From assembly GCA_025463005.1 (NCBI GenBank), contig JAOAPR010000028.1, forward strand, positions 17,463 through 81,462: a stretch of DNA of 64,000 nucleotides. The letters run 5' to 3'. How positions within the stretch are numbered: the stretch's first letter is position 1; every line of letters begins with the position of its first letter. The translations under genes were made by a program, and so were the position numbers. This DNA is from Bryobacterales bacterium (lineage in GTDB: Bacteria > Acidobacteriota > Terriglobia > Bryobacterales > Bryobacteraceae). This document shows positions 51,330 through 60,258 of this stretch, piece after piece. The notes beneath the pieces were generated by a model. It made no database searches. It had not been told where the DNA came from and saw nothing but the letters and a program-made list of their open reading frames with translations.

Positions 51330-51830
51330 ATGCCTGACAACAGTTTTGACGTCGTATCGAAAATAGAGCTGCCGGAAGTGAGCAATGCGGTTCAGCAGGC
51401 GCTGAAGGAACTCCTGCAGCGCTACGACCTGAAGAACTCGCATTCGAATATCGAGCTGCAGGAAAAGGACAACAAGATTTTCCTGCAGAGCCAGGATGAG
51501 TACAAGCTCAAGGCGGTAACCGAGATCCTGGAGCAGAAGCTGGTGAAGCGCAAGGTTCCGCTGAAGGGATTGGTCTACGGGACCATCACGCCGGCCGCCG
51601 GATCCACCGTGCGCCAGGAGATCACCCTGCAACAGGGCATTCCTATCGAGAAGGCGCGCGAGATCGTGCGGATCATAAAGGAAAGCAAGAAGAAGGTCCA
51701 GGCGTCGATTCAAGGGGACTTCGTGCGGATCGCCGGCAAGGATCGCGACACGTTGCAGGAAGTGATGCAACTGCTACGCGACACCGATCTCGGGATCGAC
51801 ATGCAGTTCATAAACTACCGGACCAATTAA
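51330..51830 (+). CDS. yajQ: YajQ-family nucleotide-binding protein
   Basis: This 166-residue protein is full length for YajQ (two RRM-like folds). It starts MPDNSFDVVSKIELPEVSNA, with KNSHSNIELQEKDNKIFL and near the end KKVQASIQGDFVRIAGKDRD. Some homologues bind cyclic di-GMP. The start ATG follows the receiver gene by 45 nt. No other c-di-GMP gene is visible nearby. Confidence 0.92.
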   Translation: MPDNSFDVVSKIELPEVSNAVQQALKELLQRYDLKNSHSNIELQEKDNKIFLQSQDEYKLKAVTEILEQKLVKRKVPLKGLVYGTITPAAGSTVRQEITLQQGIPIEKAREIVRIIKESKKKVQASIQGDFVRIAGKDRDTLQEVMQLLRDTDLGIDMQFINYRTN

Positions 51831-51921
51831 AGATCGCGCATGCACAACGGAGCTTGGCGCAGCGGGACAGGGCACGCATACTCACCATTTGGCGAGTTGC
51901 GCCGGCCCTGTGCATGCTGAG

Positions 51922-52542
51922 ATGGCCCGGCGCATCGAATCACTGTTTCTGGATGGGCCGGCAGGACGCCTGGAAGCGCTGCTGGAGGAGCCTGACGACG
52001 CGCCCAGGGAAGCCGCCCTGGTGTGCCATCCGCATCCTCAGCATGGCGGAACCATGCACAACAAGGTGGTCTACCGTATCGCGCGCGGGCTGCGGAGTAC
52101 GGGAGCGGTGGTGCTGCGGTTTAACTATCGCGGCGTAAATCTGAGCGAGGGCGAATATGATCGTGGCGAAGGCGAGCTGGAAGACGCCCGCGCCGCGCTG
52201 GCCTATCTGCGCGGGCGCTATCCCGGTCTGCCGTTCACGCTGGCGGGTTTCTCGTTCGGCTCCCGAGTCGCACTGCGCCTGGGATGTGAGGGCGTGGGCG
52301 CACGCCGGGTGATCGCGGTCGGATTCCCCAGCCACTACAAAGACCGATCTGCGCTCGAAGAGTGCACGGTGCCGCGCATCTTCGTCCAAAGCACCCGCGA
52401 CCAGTATGGCCCCGTCTCGGAACTCGAGCCACTGGTGGCGTCGTTGCCCGAGCCAAAGAAACTGATCCTGGTGGATGCCCAGGACCACTTCTTCGCCGGG
52501 GCGCTGGATGAATTGGAGCGCGAAATCGCCGGCTTGGGCTAG
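51922..52542 (+). CDS. alpha/beta hydrolase (dienelactone-hydrolase-like fold)
   Basis: This hydrolase of about 206 residues has ALVCHPHPQHGGTMHNKVVY (about residue 35), VVLRFNYRGVNLSEG, the nucleophile Ser in FTLAGFSFGSRVALRLG, and a C-terminal DAQDHFFAG with the catalytic His. It belongs to the small cytoplasmic alpha/beta hydrolase group of YtmA/YcjY type; the substrate is unknown. The ATG at 51922 (MARRIESLFLDGP) is chosen over a TTG at 51889 that adds an unconserved leader. Confidence 0.82.
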   Translation: MARRIESLFLDGPAGRLEALLEEPDDAPREAALVCHPHPQHGGTMHNKVVYRIARGLRSTGAVVLRFNYRGVNLSEGEYDRGEGELEDARAALAYLRGRYPGLPFTLAGFSFGSRVALRLGCEGVGARRVIAVGFPSHYKDRSALEECTVPRIFVQSTRDQYGPVSELEPLVASLPEPKKLILVDAQDHFFAGALDELEREIAGLG

Positions 52543-52573
52543 GCGCTAGAGCAGTACAGGGAGAACGGTGGCG

Positions 52574-53005
52574 CTATACGCCGGCCAGGCGCAGCTCGCG
52601 CCGCATCCGGCGGCTGGCGCGTTCCGCAATCAGATCGGCGATCTTGCCCAGCAATCCAGGAATGTCTTCCGGTTTGATGAGCATCGACTTCTGGTGGCGT
52701 GCCGGATCAGGATGGGAGTCCTGATAAGAGGTGATCAGAGCCGTAGCGGGTTTGTATTCCATCATCCGCGCGTGCGCCAGCACCTTCAAGCCCGCCTCGG
52801 GCGATTCCATTTGCAGATCGCTCAAGACCAGCTCATATTCGCCTTCATCCAGCTTACCGACCGCTTCCGCGGCGCTCGCGGCAACATTTACCTTGTAGCC
52901 GCCGGCTTCTAGTACGGTCTTAAGAGTAAGTCTGGCGGTGGGATCGTCGTCCACGAGCAGGACCCGCGCTAACTCGTACTCTGATATATGGAAAGCAGGA
53001 TTCAT
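52574..53005 (-). CDS. stand-alone receiver-domain response regulator
   Basis: This 143-residue receiver protein has the acidic pocket RVLLVDDDPTARLTLKTVLE, phosphoacceptor Asp in LVLSDLQMESPEAGLKVL (about 64) and TSYQDSH near the signalling Thr/Ser. The last residues are basic (RASRRMRRELR). No output domain is present and no histidine kinase is next to it. It ends convergently 31 nt from the hydrolase gene. Confidence 0.83.
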   Translation of the reverse strand: MNPAFHISEYELARVLLVDDDPTARLTLKTVLEAGGYKVNVAASAAEAVGKLDEGEYELVLSDLQMESPEAGLKVLAHARMMEYKPATALITSYQDSHPDPARHQKSMLIKPEDIPGLLGKIADLIAERASRRMRRELRLAGV

Positions 53006-53089
53006 CCGTTGGCCATCTACAGTTTACCTCAGAAGCTCGATTTCGAATCCGGAGATTTTCTTAGTACTACGCTGGTTTTACGTAAGTTA

Positions 53090-54412
53090 TTAATTCTGAG
53101 AGCCTTGGCGGAAAACCTGACGGAAGATGCGGTCTACGTGGGTTAGCTGGCGGTCCACCGAAAAGGCCGCCCGGATCTTTTCAATCGTAAGAAATGAAAG
53201 GACTTCCTTATCGGATTCGACGGCCGCGCGGAAGCTTCCCCCGCCCTCCCATGCCCGCATGGCGTGTGTTTGCACCAGCTTATAAGCCCGCTCACGAAGC
53301 ATCCCGGCCGCAGCCAAATCCAGCAATAACTGCCCCGAGAAAATCAATCCTTGGGTCGATTCGAGGTTACGGAGCATGCGTTCCGGGTAGACGCGCATAC
53401 CGTCCACCAACCAGCGGGTTTTGGCGAGCAGGTAATCGGTAAGGATCGCGGAATCAGCAAGAATCACACGCTCCACCGAAGAGTGGGAGATATCCCGCTC
53501 ATGCCACAGGGCGATATTCTCGAGCGCCGCCTGGGCATTCGAACGCACGACGCGCGCCAGCCCGCAGATCTGCTCTGAAACCACCGGATTGCGCTTGTGG
53601 GGCATGGCCGACGATCCCTTCTGGCCCGCGCTGAAGGGTTCCTCGGCTTCCCGCACTTCGGTCCGCTGCAGGTGGCGGACTTCGAGCGCGATTTTCTCGA
53701 GCGTCGCGGCGATCAACGCCAGCGAACAGACCCAGGCAGCATGACGGTCGCGCGCGATCACCTGCGAGGAGATGGCAGCCGGCTTCAATCCCAGCCGCGC
53801 GCAGATCCGTTCTTCAGCTTCCGGTCCGATATGCCCGAACGTCCCGACCGCGCCGGAGATTTTTCCCACGCGCAAGTCTTCGGCTGCGGCTTCCAGGCGA
53901 GACGCGCCGCGCGTCACTTCGTCGTACCACAGGGCCAGCTTCAAACCGAACGTAATCGGCTCGGCATGGACGCCGTGGGTCCGTCCGATCTGGACCGTGC
54001 TCTTGAACTCGTAGGCCCGGCGTTTGAGAATCTCCGCCAGAGCCCGGGTGCCTTCAATAAGGATCTTGGAGGCCTGCTTCAGCATCAGCGCCTGAGCCGT
54101 ATCTACGACGTCGTTCGACGTGAGCCCGAAATGCAGCCAGCGGGAAGCGTCGGCGTTTCCGGCTGCCGCCATTTTCTCGGCGACAGCGGTAGTGAAAGCG
54201 ATCACGTCATGCTTGGTCTCGCGCTCGATCGCGTCGATGCGGGCGATGTCGAATCCGGCATGGGCCCGCAGCGCCCGAGCTGCTTCCACCGGCACTTCTC
54301 CGGACTCGGCCAAAGCCTCGGCAGCGGCCAATTCCACTGCCAGCCATTGATCGTATTTGTTCTGATCGCTGAAGATCCGGCCCATTTCGGGCCGCGTGTA
54401 TCTAGGAATCAT
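53090..54412 (-). CDS. purB: adenylosuccinate lyase
   Basis: This 440-residue lyase of the fumarase/aspartase superfamily acts twice in purine synthesis. It begins MIPRYTRPEMGRIFSDQNKY, with HFGLTSNDVVDTAQALML (about 90), and QIGRTHGVHAEPITFGLKLA. The signature loop is GSSAMPHKRNPV, and the flexible Ser is in it. It follows the metallo-hydrolase gene on the minus strand with only a small palindrome between them. Confidence 0.95.
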   Translation of the reverse strand: MIPRYTRPEMGRIFSDQNKYDQWLAVELAAAEALAESGEVPVEAARALRAHAGFDIARIDAIERETKHDVIAFTTAVAEKMAAAGNADASRWLHFGLTSNDVVDTAQALMLKQASKILIEGTRALAEILKRRAYEFKSTVQIGRTHGVHAEPITFGLKLALWYDEVTRGASRLEAAAEDLRVGKISGAVGTFGHIGPEAEERICARLGLKPAAISSQVIARDRHAAWVCSLALIAATLEKIALEVRHLQRTEVREAEEPFSAGQKGSSAMPHKRNPVVSEQICGLARVVRSNAQAALENIALWHERDISHSSVERVILADSAILTDYLLAKTRWLVDGMRVYPERMLRNLESTQGLIFSGQLLLDLAAAGMLRERAYKLVQTHAMRAWEGGGSFRAAVESDKEVLSFLTIEKIRAAFSVDRQLTHVDRIFRQVFRQGSQN

Positions 54413-54423
54413 GGGAAGTGGGC

Positions 54424-54443
54424 GGGCGAGGCATGCCTCGCCC
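54424..54443. repeat. 20-bp palindrome downstream of the metallo-hydrolase gene
   Basis: GGGCGAGG (54424-54431) and CCTCGCCC (54436-54443) are perfect 8-bp arms around CATG. It lies in the 34-nt gap between the metallo-hydrolase stop and purB. It may act as a terminator or be a dispersed repeat unit. Confidence 0.5.
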
Positions 54444-54446
54444 CTA

Positions 54447-55226
54447 CTAATAACAGAATGCCTCTAACAACTGGCCGGGTTCGGCGATGAGCAATTTCGT
54501 AAACAGACTGCGGCCGTCTAAAGCGCTCAACGCAGCCTGCCGAACCAACTCAGGATGGTTGTTGTGCTCGCTCAGGTGCCCCAGGATGAGGGTCGAGGTG
54601 CTGGTATCCAGATCATCGCGCACGAACGTGGACGCGGCATCGTTCGACAAATGGCCCATACGCCCCATGACCCGCTGTTTCACCGACCACGGGTACGGTC
54701 CCACCTTCAGCATGTTCAAGTCGTGATTCGATTCGAGCAGCAGCGCATCCGAGCCGCGCAACTGGACGCGGACCGAATCCGGCAGATACCCGAGATCGGT
54801 GGCGATGGAGATCTTGATGCCCTCGGCCCGAAATGAAAACGCCACCGGATCCACCGCGTCATGAGGAATGGTGAAGCTGGTGATATCGAAATCTCCGATG
54901 GTGAAGCTTGCTCCGGCCTGGAACAATTCAAGATTCGGAACGCAGTCGCCCCAGGGAATAGCCGGCGCGGTGAATCGCGAGACATACACGGGAATCTGAA
55001 CACCGTCGCGCGGTTTGGCCAGCACCGGGAGTCCCGCCACATGGTCGCTGTGCTCGTGCGTGATGAGAATGGCCGTGAGCGACTGAGGGGAAATGCCGAT
55101 CCGTTCAAGGCGCTCGAACGTCTCCTTACGGCTCAGTCCGGCATCAATCAGGAGACGGGTCTTCGCCGTCGCCAGCAGTGTGGCGTTCCCAGTACTAGAA
55201 GACGCAAGTACCCAACCTTGGACTAT
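54447..55226 (-). CDS. metallo-beta-lactamase-fold hydrolase (YycJ/WalJ-like), AUA start inferred
   Basis: This 259-residue MBL-fold protein reads VQGWVLASSSTGNATLLATA at its start, then RLLIDAGLSRK, and the metal motif LITHEHSDHVAGLP (HxHxDH at residues 57-62), with GHLSEHNNHP near residue 220. This matches the YycJ/WalJ-like family in order and length. The frame has no ATG, GTG or TTG before residue 63; that GTG (55040) would remove the metal-binding motif. An AAGGGAG lies 6 nt before an ATA codon at 55224-55226, at exactly the position where the family's N-terminus begins, so ATA is taken as the start. It diverges from purS. Confidence 0.8.
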   Translation of the reverse strand: MVQGWVLASSSTGNATLLATAKTRLLIDAGLSRKETFERLERIGISPQSLTAILITHEHSDHVAGLPVLAKPRDGVQIPVYVSRFTAPAIPWGDCVPNLELFQAGASFTIGDFDITSFTIPHDAVDPVAFSFRAEGIKISIATDLGYLPDSVRVQLRGSDALLLESNHDLNMLKVGPYPWSVKQRVMGRMGHLSNDAASTFVRDDLDTSTSTLILGHLSEHNNHPELVRQAALSALDGRSLFTKLLIAEPGQLLEAFCY

Positions 55227-55258
55227 AAAGTTCTCCCTTAGAATGCATGATAACCCAC

Positions 55259-55264
55259 TACAAT
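55259..55264 (+). promoter_or_regulatory. putative -10 element (TACAAT) of purS-glmS
   Basis: TACAAT lies 12 nt before the purS ATG at 55277, in the 50-nt divergent gap. No Shine-Dalgarno precedes purS, so a very short leader is likely. The -35 is not clear. Confidence 0.3.
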
Positions 55265-55276
55265 GGTTTTATAGTT

Positions 55277-55522
55277 ATGAAAGCTCGGGTTTACGTCTCT
55301 TATAAGTCCACCGTGCTCGACCCTCAGGGCCAAACTATCCAGAGCGCGCTGAACGGGTTGGGACACAAAACGATCACGGCAGTTCGCCAGGGCAAGTTTT
55401 TCGACATCGAAATCCAGGCGGGAACCGCCAAAGAGCAGGCGCAGCAGGAAATGGATCAGGTGGCACGCGACGTGCTAGCGAACCCCGTCATGGAAGACTA
55501 CCGGGTGGAGATCCTCGACTGA
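55277..55522 (+). CDS. purS: phosphoribosylformylglycinamidine synthase subunit PurS
   Basis: This 81-residue protein matches PurS: KARVYVSYKSTVLDPQGQTI, QSALNGLGHKTITAVRQGKF, FDIEIQAGTAKEQAQQEMDQ and NPVMEDYRVEI. PurS joins PurL and PurQ in the three-part FGAM synthase. purQ and purL are not in the window. The ATG at 55277 is preferred to one at 55247, because the family begins near KARVYV. It precedes glmS by 17 nt. Confidence 0.93.
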   Translation: MKARVYVSYKSTVLDPQGQTIQSALNGLGHKTITAVRQGKFFDIEIQAGTAKEQAQQEMDQVARDVLANPVMEDYRVEILD

Positions 55523-55539
55523 TTTGAACAGGACATGAC

Positions 55540-57393
55540 ATGTGCGGAATAGTTGGCTACATCGGAGACCAGAAGGCCGTCCCGATCATTCTGGACGGGC
55601 TGAAGCGGCTGGAATACCGCGGTTACGACTCGGCTGGGATCGCGGTGCTGGAAAAAGGCAACTGTCTGGGAGTGCGGCGCGCGTCGGGCAAGCTGCGCAA
55701 CCTGGAAGAAGCCCTGCGGTTGAATCCCGTGGAAGGCTCCTATGGCATCGGTCACACGCGCTGGGCGACTCACGGACGGCCCACCGAAGAGAATGCCCAT
55801 CCGCATCGCGATTGCCACGGCGACATCGTGGTGGTGCATAACGGCATCGTGGAGAACTACCTGACCCTCAAGCAGCAACTGATGGAGGAGGGTCACCGCT
55901 TCGTCACCGAGACTGACACGGAAGTGATCGCGCATTTAGTGGAAAAGCATTTCGACGGGAACCTGGAAAATGCCGTTCGCGACGCCGTGCGGCAGTTGAC
56001 CGGCGTGTTCGCACTGAGCGTGATTTCGCGGAAAGATCCCAACAAGATCGTGGCCGCACGCTCCGGGCCGCCGGTAGTGGTGGGCCTGGGCGACGGCGAG
56101 TATTTCGTCGCCTCGGATGTGCCCGCGATCCTGGGCTACACGCGCGATATGTTCTTCCTGGCCGACGGTGACATGGCCGTGCTTACCCGCGACGGCGTGC
56201 ATCTCACCGATTTCAGCGGGCGCCCCGTGAAACGCCAGGTCTCGCACATCCTGTGGGACCCCATCATGGCGGAAAAGGGCGGCTACAAGCATTTCATGCT
56301 CAAGGAAATCTATGAGCAGCCGCGCGCCGTCCGCGATACAACATTGGGCCGGGTAGGCCAGGAATCCGGACGGATTTTCCTGGACGAGATGGACATCTCC
56401 GCGCGCGAGTTCAAGGATTTCCGCCAGGTGCGCATCGTGGCCTGCGGAACCAGCTGGCATGCCGCATTGGCAGGCAAGTTCATGATCGAGCGGCTGGCGC
56501 GAGTGCCGGTAGAGGTCGATTACGGCAGCGAATTCCGCTACCGTGATCCGCTGGTGGGCCGCGACACGCTTACGGTGGTGATTTCGCAATCGGGCGAAAC
56601 CGCCGACACACTGGCGGCCCAGCGCGAGGCCAAGCACAAGGGCTCGAAGACGCTGGCCATCTGCAATGTGGTCGGATCCATGATCACGCGCGAGGCCTCC
56701 GGAACGCTCATCACCCACGCGGGTCCCGAAATCGGCGTGGCGTCCACCAAGGCGTTCACCTGTCAGTTGACGGCCCTGTTTCTGCTGGCGATGTATCTGG
56801 GCCAGCAGCGCGAGGTCCTGAGTGAAGAAACCTCTCGCCATCTGGTGGAGCGGCTGGTGCACCTGCCGGGCCAGATGGAAGAAATCCTGCGCCGCGACCA
56901 TATCTACGACGATCTGGCCAAATCCCTGTTCCGCTCCTCGGATTTCCTGTACCTGGGACGCGGCATCCACTTCCCCATCGCTCTCGAAGGCGCGCTGAAG
57001 CTGAAAGAAATCTCCTACATCCATGCCGAAGGGTACCCGGCCGGTGAGATGAAACACGGTCCCAACGCGCTGATCGATGAGAATCTCCCCACGGTGGTGC
57101 TGGCCACGCGGGATTTCTCCGATGAAGGGAGCCGCCTGCTGTACGAGAAGACGCTCTCGAACATCCAGGAAGTGAAAGCGCGCGAGGGCAAGGTGATCGC
57201 GGTGGCGTGCGAAGGCGACGATGAAGTGACCAAAACGGCCGACCACGTGATTCCGATCGCCACCACGCACGAGCTGCTGCTGCCGATTCTCGAGGTTGTG
57301 CCGCTGCAGTTGCTGGCGTATCATATTGCCGTCCGGCGGGGATGCGATGTGGACCAGCCGCGCAACCTGGCCAAGAGCGTTACCGTCGAGTAG
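55540..57393 (+). CDS. glmS: glucosamine-6-phosphate synthase
   Basis: This 617-residue enzyme converts fructose-6-phosphate and glutamine to glucosamine-6-phosphate for peptidoglycan and LPS. The N-terminal glutaminase has the nucleophile Cys in MCGIVGYIG and [11 protein letters not shown] (about 70-80). Two SIS domains follow, with [13 protein letters not shown] and [13 protein letters not shown]. The Lys-containing C-terminal loop [12 protein letters not shown] is present. The yjbQ start overlaps its stop by 1 nt. No glmS ribozyme is visible in the 17-nt gap before it. Confidence 0.96.
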   Translation: MCGIVGYIGDQKAVPIILDGLKRLEYRGYDSAGIAVLEKGNCLGVRRASGKLRNLEEALRLNPVEGSYGIGHTRWATHGRPTEENAHPHRDCHGDIVVVHNGIVENYLTLKQQLMEEGHRFVTETDTEVIAHLVEKHFDGNLENAVRDAVRQLTGVFALSVISRKDPNKIVAARSGPPVVVGLGDGEYFVASDVPAILGYTRDMFFLADGDMAVLTRDGVHLTDFSGRPVKRQVSHILWDPIMAEKGGYKHFMLKEIYEQPRAVRDTTLGRVGQESGRIFLDEMDISAREFKDFRQVRIVACGTSWHAALAGKFMIERLARVPVEVDYGSEFRYRDPLVGRDTLTVVISQSGETADTLAAQREAKHKGSKTLAICNVVGSMITREASGTLITHAGPEIGVASTKAFTCQLTALFLLAMYLGQQREVLSEETSRHLVERLVHLPGQMEEILRRDHIYDDLAKSLFRSSDFLYLGRGIHFPIALEGALKLKEISYIHAEGYPAGEMKHGPNALIDENLPTVVLATRDFSDEGSRLLYEKTLSNIQEVKAREGKVIAVACEGDDEVTKTADHVIPIATTHELLLPILEVVPLQLLAYHIAVRRGCDVDQPRNLAKSVTVE

Positions 57394-57818
57394 TGCAGCA
57401 CACGCATCGCATGGAAATCCGCACCCGCGGCAAGGGTCTGTACCCGTGCACTCGCGAAGTCGCCACGTGGGTGGCGTCCACTAAAGCGGAAACCGGCATG
57501 CTGACGTTATTTATCCAGCACACCTCGGCGTCGCTGGTGATTCAGGAGAATGCCGACCCGGATGTCACGCTCGATTTGGCGGATTTCTTCGAGCGCCTGG
57601 TACCTGAGAATGATCCCCGGTATCGGCATGATACCGAAGGTCCCGACGACATGCCCGCGCACATCCGTGCCGCGCTCACGCAAACGAGTCTGTCGATTCC
57701 CGTAATCGGAGGGCGGATGGCTCTGGGGACCTGGCAGGGAATTTACGTGTTCGAACACCGGTCGGAGCCGCAGCGGAGAAGCGTGGTGCTACATTTAGCC
57801 GCAAATAAACGCGAATAA
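57393..57818 (+). CDS. yjbQ: YjbQ/UPF0047-family secondary thiamine-phosphate synthase-like protein
   Basis: This protein of about 141 residues has the UPF0047 blocks LFIQHTSASLVIQENADPDV, RYRHDTEGPDDMPAHIRAAL and GGRMALGTWQGIYVFEHR. Some members have weak thiamine-phosphate synthase activity. The GTG at 57393 overlaps the glmS stop (taGTG) and gives the length of the E. coli homologue; an ATG at 57411 is an alternative. It ends 7 nt before the convergent serine hydrolase. Confidence 0.88.
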   Translation: MQHTHRMEIRTRGKGLYPCTREVATWVASTKAETGMLTLFIQHTSASLVIQENADPDVTLDLADFFERLVPENDPRYRHDTEGPDDMPAHIRAALTQTSLSIPVIGGRMALGTWQGIYVFEHRSEPQRRSVVLHLAANKRE

Positions 57819-57839
57819 ACGCGAATTAAAGATTCGCGT
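57819..57839. terminator. hairpin between convergent yjbQ and serine hydrolase genes
   Basis: ACGCGAAT and ATTCGCGT are perfect 8-bp arms around TAAAG, directly after the yjbQ stop. The second arm lies within the end of the hydrolase gene. It could terminate transcription from the + strand, although no T-tract follows. Confidence 0.4.
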
Positions 57840-59070
57840 AAACAGCTCGTTCGAAGTCGCCTAGCAGCCCGACCGCTTCTTTATCCACGAACGGCAGGAA
57901 CTGCATCATGATCACGCCGCAGATCCCGCGCGGCGGATCGATCCAGTAAAACGTGTTGTACACTCCGGCCCACGCCAGGCTGCCTGCCGAGCGGCCGCCC
58001 GGATACCCAACCGTGTTGATCAGGAAACCCAGGCCCCATTTGTCGACAACGCCGGGATGCAGATCCACGTCACTCGACGTGTTGGGCAGGAAGGTCTTCA
58101 AGCGTCCGGCGCCCAGGCCGCCGATCTGATTGACGCTCATCATCTCCACCGACTTCGCCGTGAGAATCTCGTCGCGGATACCCGACCGGCCGTAGCGCAG
58201 GATCATCTGCATGAAACGGATGTAATCGGGCGCCGTCGAAGACAGTCCCCCGCCCCCGTTGAACGCGCGCGGCTTGGGAGGAAGCGTGCGCGGCGTTTCC
58301 CGAAGGGAGCCGTCAGGCTGCCGTTGATAGCGGCTGACCAGCCGGTCGAACTTTTCTGCGGGCACGCTGAATCCCGTGTCGTTCATACCGAGCGGCTGAA
58401 GAATATTGCGGTCGAAATACTGCTCGAGTGTCAGGCCGCTGGCGGCTTCCACCAGCCTCCCGGTCCAATCCGTGCTGTAGCCGTACTGCCAGCGAGTGCC
58501 CGGCTCGAAGACCAGCGGCACGAGCGGGGCCACCGCACCCGGCGGGATCGGCGCGGTCTGCGTGTATTTGAACATCTCCTCGGACCAGGTGGGATACGCG
58601 AATCCGGAGGTGTGCGTGAGCAGATGGCGCAAGGTGATGGGTTTCATCGCCGGGCGCAGCACGGGTTTTCCGGCGGGGTCGAACCCTTCGAGCACTTGGA
58701 TCTGCCCCAGTTCCGGAAGATACTTCGCCGCTGGCTCGTCGAGCTTCAGTTTCCCGCGCTCGACCAGCTGCATAGCAGCGACCGAGGTGAGGGCCTTGGT
58801 CATGGAGGCGATGGCGAAGATGGAGTCGGGCCGGACGTCGATCCCGGAGGCCGAATCGCGTTTTCCAAACGCTCCGCTGTAGAGGATCCTGTCCGACGAA
58901 GCGACCATCGCGGCGACGCAGGGGATTTTCCTGCGCTCGATCCCTTCGCGGAGCGTCCGGTCGATTGCGTTGGTGGAGGCAGATGCCCCGAACAGGCGTT
59001 GCGCCTGCGTACCGAGAAGGACCATTCCTGCAAACGGGCCTCCAAACTGCCGCCGGGTGAGGTGGGTCAT
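57826..59070 (-). CDS. Tat-exported serine hydrolase (class C beta-lactamase-like/esterase)
   Basis: This protein of about 414 residues begins THLTRRQFGGPFAGMVLLG, a twin-arginine signal. The catalytic SxxK is in SIFAIASMTKALTSVAAM (about 85), a Tyr in WQYGYSTDW, and a family C-terminal GVVDKWGLGFLIN follows. It resembles family VIII esterases and penicillin-binding-like hydrolases. The ATG at 59070 is favoured over 59091 because the Tat signal starts there. Substrate unknown. Confidence 0.83.
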   Translation of the reverse strand: MTHLTRRQFGGPFAGMVLLGTQAQRLFGASASTNAIDRTLREGIERRKIPCVAAMVASSDRILYSGAFGKRDSASGIDVRPDSIFAIASMTKALTSVAAMQLVERGKLKLDEPAAKYLPELGQIQVLEGFDPAGKPVLRPAMKPITLRHLLTHTSGFAYPTWSEEMFKYTQTAPIPPGAVAPLVPLVFEPGTRWQYGYSTDWTGRLVEAASGLTLEQYFDRNILQPLGMNDTGFSVPAEKFDRLVSRYQRQPDGSLRETPRTLPPKPRAFNGGGGLSSTAPDYIRFMQMILRYGRSGIRDEILTAKSVEMMSVNQIGGLGAGRLKTFLPNTSSDVDLHPGVVDKWGLGFLINTVGYPGGRSAGSLAWAGVYNTFYWIDPPRGICGVIMMQFLPFVDKEAVGLLGDFERAVYANL

Positions 59071-59123
59071 GACTCTATCGATACCACACACGGCCCCGGG
59101 GGCGAAAAAAAGTTGGATGGCCG

Positions 59124-59149
59124 TGTCGATACCTTAAGACTCGCACGTC
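59124..59149 (+). promoter_or_regulatory. ECF42-type promoter upstream of the dinB-DGPF-sigma genes
   Basis: TGTCGA (59124-59129) and CGTC (59146-59149) are separated by 16 nt. This matches the TGTCGA (-35) and CGA/TC-like (-10) pattern that I recall for ECF42 sigma factors, and CGTC is a common ECF -10. Transcription would start near 59156, about 57 nt before the DinB start. It fits autoregulation by the sigma factor encoded at 60251. Confidence 0.55.
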
Positions 59150-59212
59150 GTTTCCATGAAGGACGCCCTGAATCAAGGCGTCACGAAGTCCGAAAACGAA
59201 CGGGAGAAACTC

Positions 59213-59806
59213 ATGAACACGAATATTTTGGAAAGAACAGAGCCAGTGATCGCAGGCACGTCGGACCTGGAGCAAGCCCGCGTTTACCTCGAGCAAACCC
59301 GCTGCTACGCGATTGGGGCTACCAGAGGATTGACTGACACGCAATGGAAGTTCAAGCCGGCCGCTGACCGGTGGTCGATTTTGGAAATTGTCGAGCACAT
59401 GGTCGCCATACAGGAACTCGTACTGGGACCCATTTGGGAGCAACTCGCCAAAGCGCCCCCGTCTACCGGCAACCGTGACTACAAACCAGTGGATGGGATC
59501 GTTATGTACCAGTTTCCCAATCGGTTGAACACGTTTCCATCTCCGCTTCAACCGTCGGGCCGATTGGAGCCCGCTGTCGCATTCGACCGTCTGCTCAAGA
59601 ATCACGGACGGATCGTCGAATATCTCGAATCGACTCCGGATCTTCGTCAGCGTATGCGGGAATCGCCGCCGCTCAAGGCCATCACCAAAGGCGCGCTCGA
59701 GTTCATGGATGGCTATCAATGGCTGCTCACGGCGGCCGCGCACACCCAGCGCCATACCAACCAGATCCTCGAAGTAAAATCGGACCCCAATTTCCCCGCA
59801 AGCTGA
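59213..59806 (+). CDS. DinB-family protein
   Basis: This protein of about 197 residues is a DinB/YfiT-like four-helix protein: AIGATRGLTDTQWKFKPAAD, RWSILEIVEHMVAIQ (first His ligand), and a C-terminal LLTAAAHTQRHTNQI with two more His. The three His would hold a metal. Many DinB proteins are thiol-dependent transferases, but no activity is assigned here. The ATG at 59213 has GGGAG 6 nt upstream and is preferred to one at 59156, which coincides with the predicted transcription start. It is followed by the DGPF gene after 44 nt. Confidence 0.82.
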   Translation: MNTNILERTEPVIAGTSDLEQARVYLEQTRCYAIGATRGLTDTQWKFKPAADRWSILEIVEHMVAIQELVLGPIWEQLAKAPPSTGNRDYKPVDGIVMYQFPNRLNTFPSPLQPSGRLEPAVAFDRLLKNHGRIVEYLESTPDLRQRMRESPPLKAITKGALEFMDGYQWLLTAAAHTQRHTNQILEVKSDPNFPAS

Positions 59807-59850
59807 CATACGGAGGCTGTGCGTGCAATGATTCGAAAAGGAGCCGGGCA

Positions 59851-60258
59851 ATGCGCTACATGATGCTGGTCTACACGAAGGAAAAGGAAAGCGGTCTTAC
59901 GAGTGAGCAAGCCGAAGAGCTCAAGGCCGCTCACCGGGCGGTGATTGAGGAGGCTACCCGAAAGGGCGTCCTGCAGGGTGCAGAGCCGTTGGGTCCCACC
60001 GCAAACGCGACCACGGTTCGAGTGCAAAACGGCAAATCGCTGATCACAGACGGACCGTTCGCCGAGACGAAGGAGCAACTGGCCGGTTACTACATCCTCG
60101 ATTGCAAGAACTTGGACGAAGCCATCGAATGGGCGGAGAAGATTCCAACGGCGTGCAGGGGAGGCGAAGGCTGCATCGAGGTCCGCCCATTGCCTGGCAT
60201 GCCGGCGCGCTCGGGAACGGAGGCGATCGCAGGCCACGCTGCCACTTTGAATGGCTGA
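59851..60258 (+). CDS. DGPF/YCII-domain protein
   Basis: This 135-residue protein has the YCII-related fold: [20 protein letters not shown] and the signature [20 protein letters not shown], ending with EVRPLPGM. The DGPF proteins are the usual partners of ECF42 sigma factors. An AGGAG lies before the ATG. It overlaps the sigma gene by 8 nt, so the two are translationally coupled. Its biochemical role is not established. Confidence 0.87.
   Translation: MRYMMLVYTKEKESGLTSEQAEELKAAHRAVIEEATRKGVLQGAEPLGPTANATTVRVQNGKSLITDGPFAETKEQLAGYYILDCKNLDEAIEWAEKIPTACRGGEGCIEVRPLPGMPARSGTEAIAGHAATLNG

Noticed and set aside
55038..55040. GTG 55040 as the start of the metallo-hydrolase
   Set aside because: It would remove the HEHSDH metal site and 62 residues of conserved family sequence.
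55523..55539. glmS ribozyme
   Set aside because: Only 17 nt separate purS from glmS, too short for the ribozyme.
55936..57324. 462-codon frame antisense to glmS
   Set aside because: glmS is unambiguous on the other strand.
58057..59337. 426-codon + strand frame over the serine hydrolase
   Set aside because: It crosses the hydrolase gene and the dinB promoter region and has no recognisable domain.
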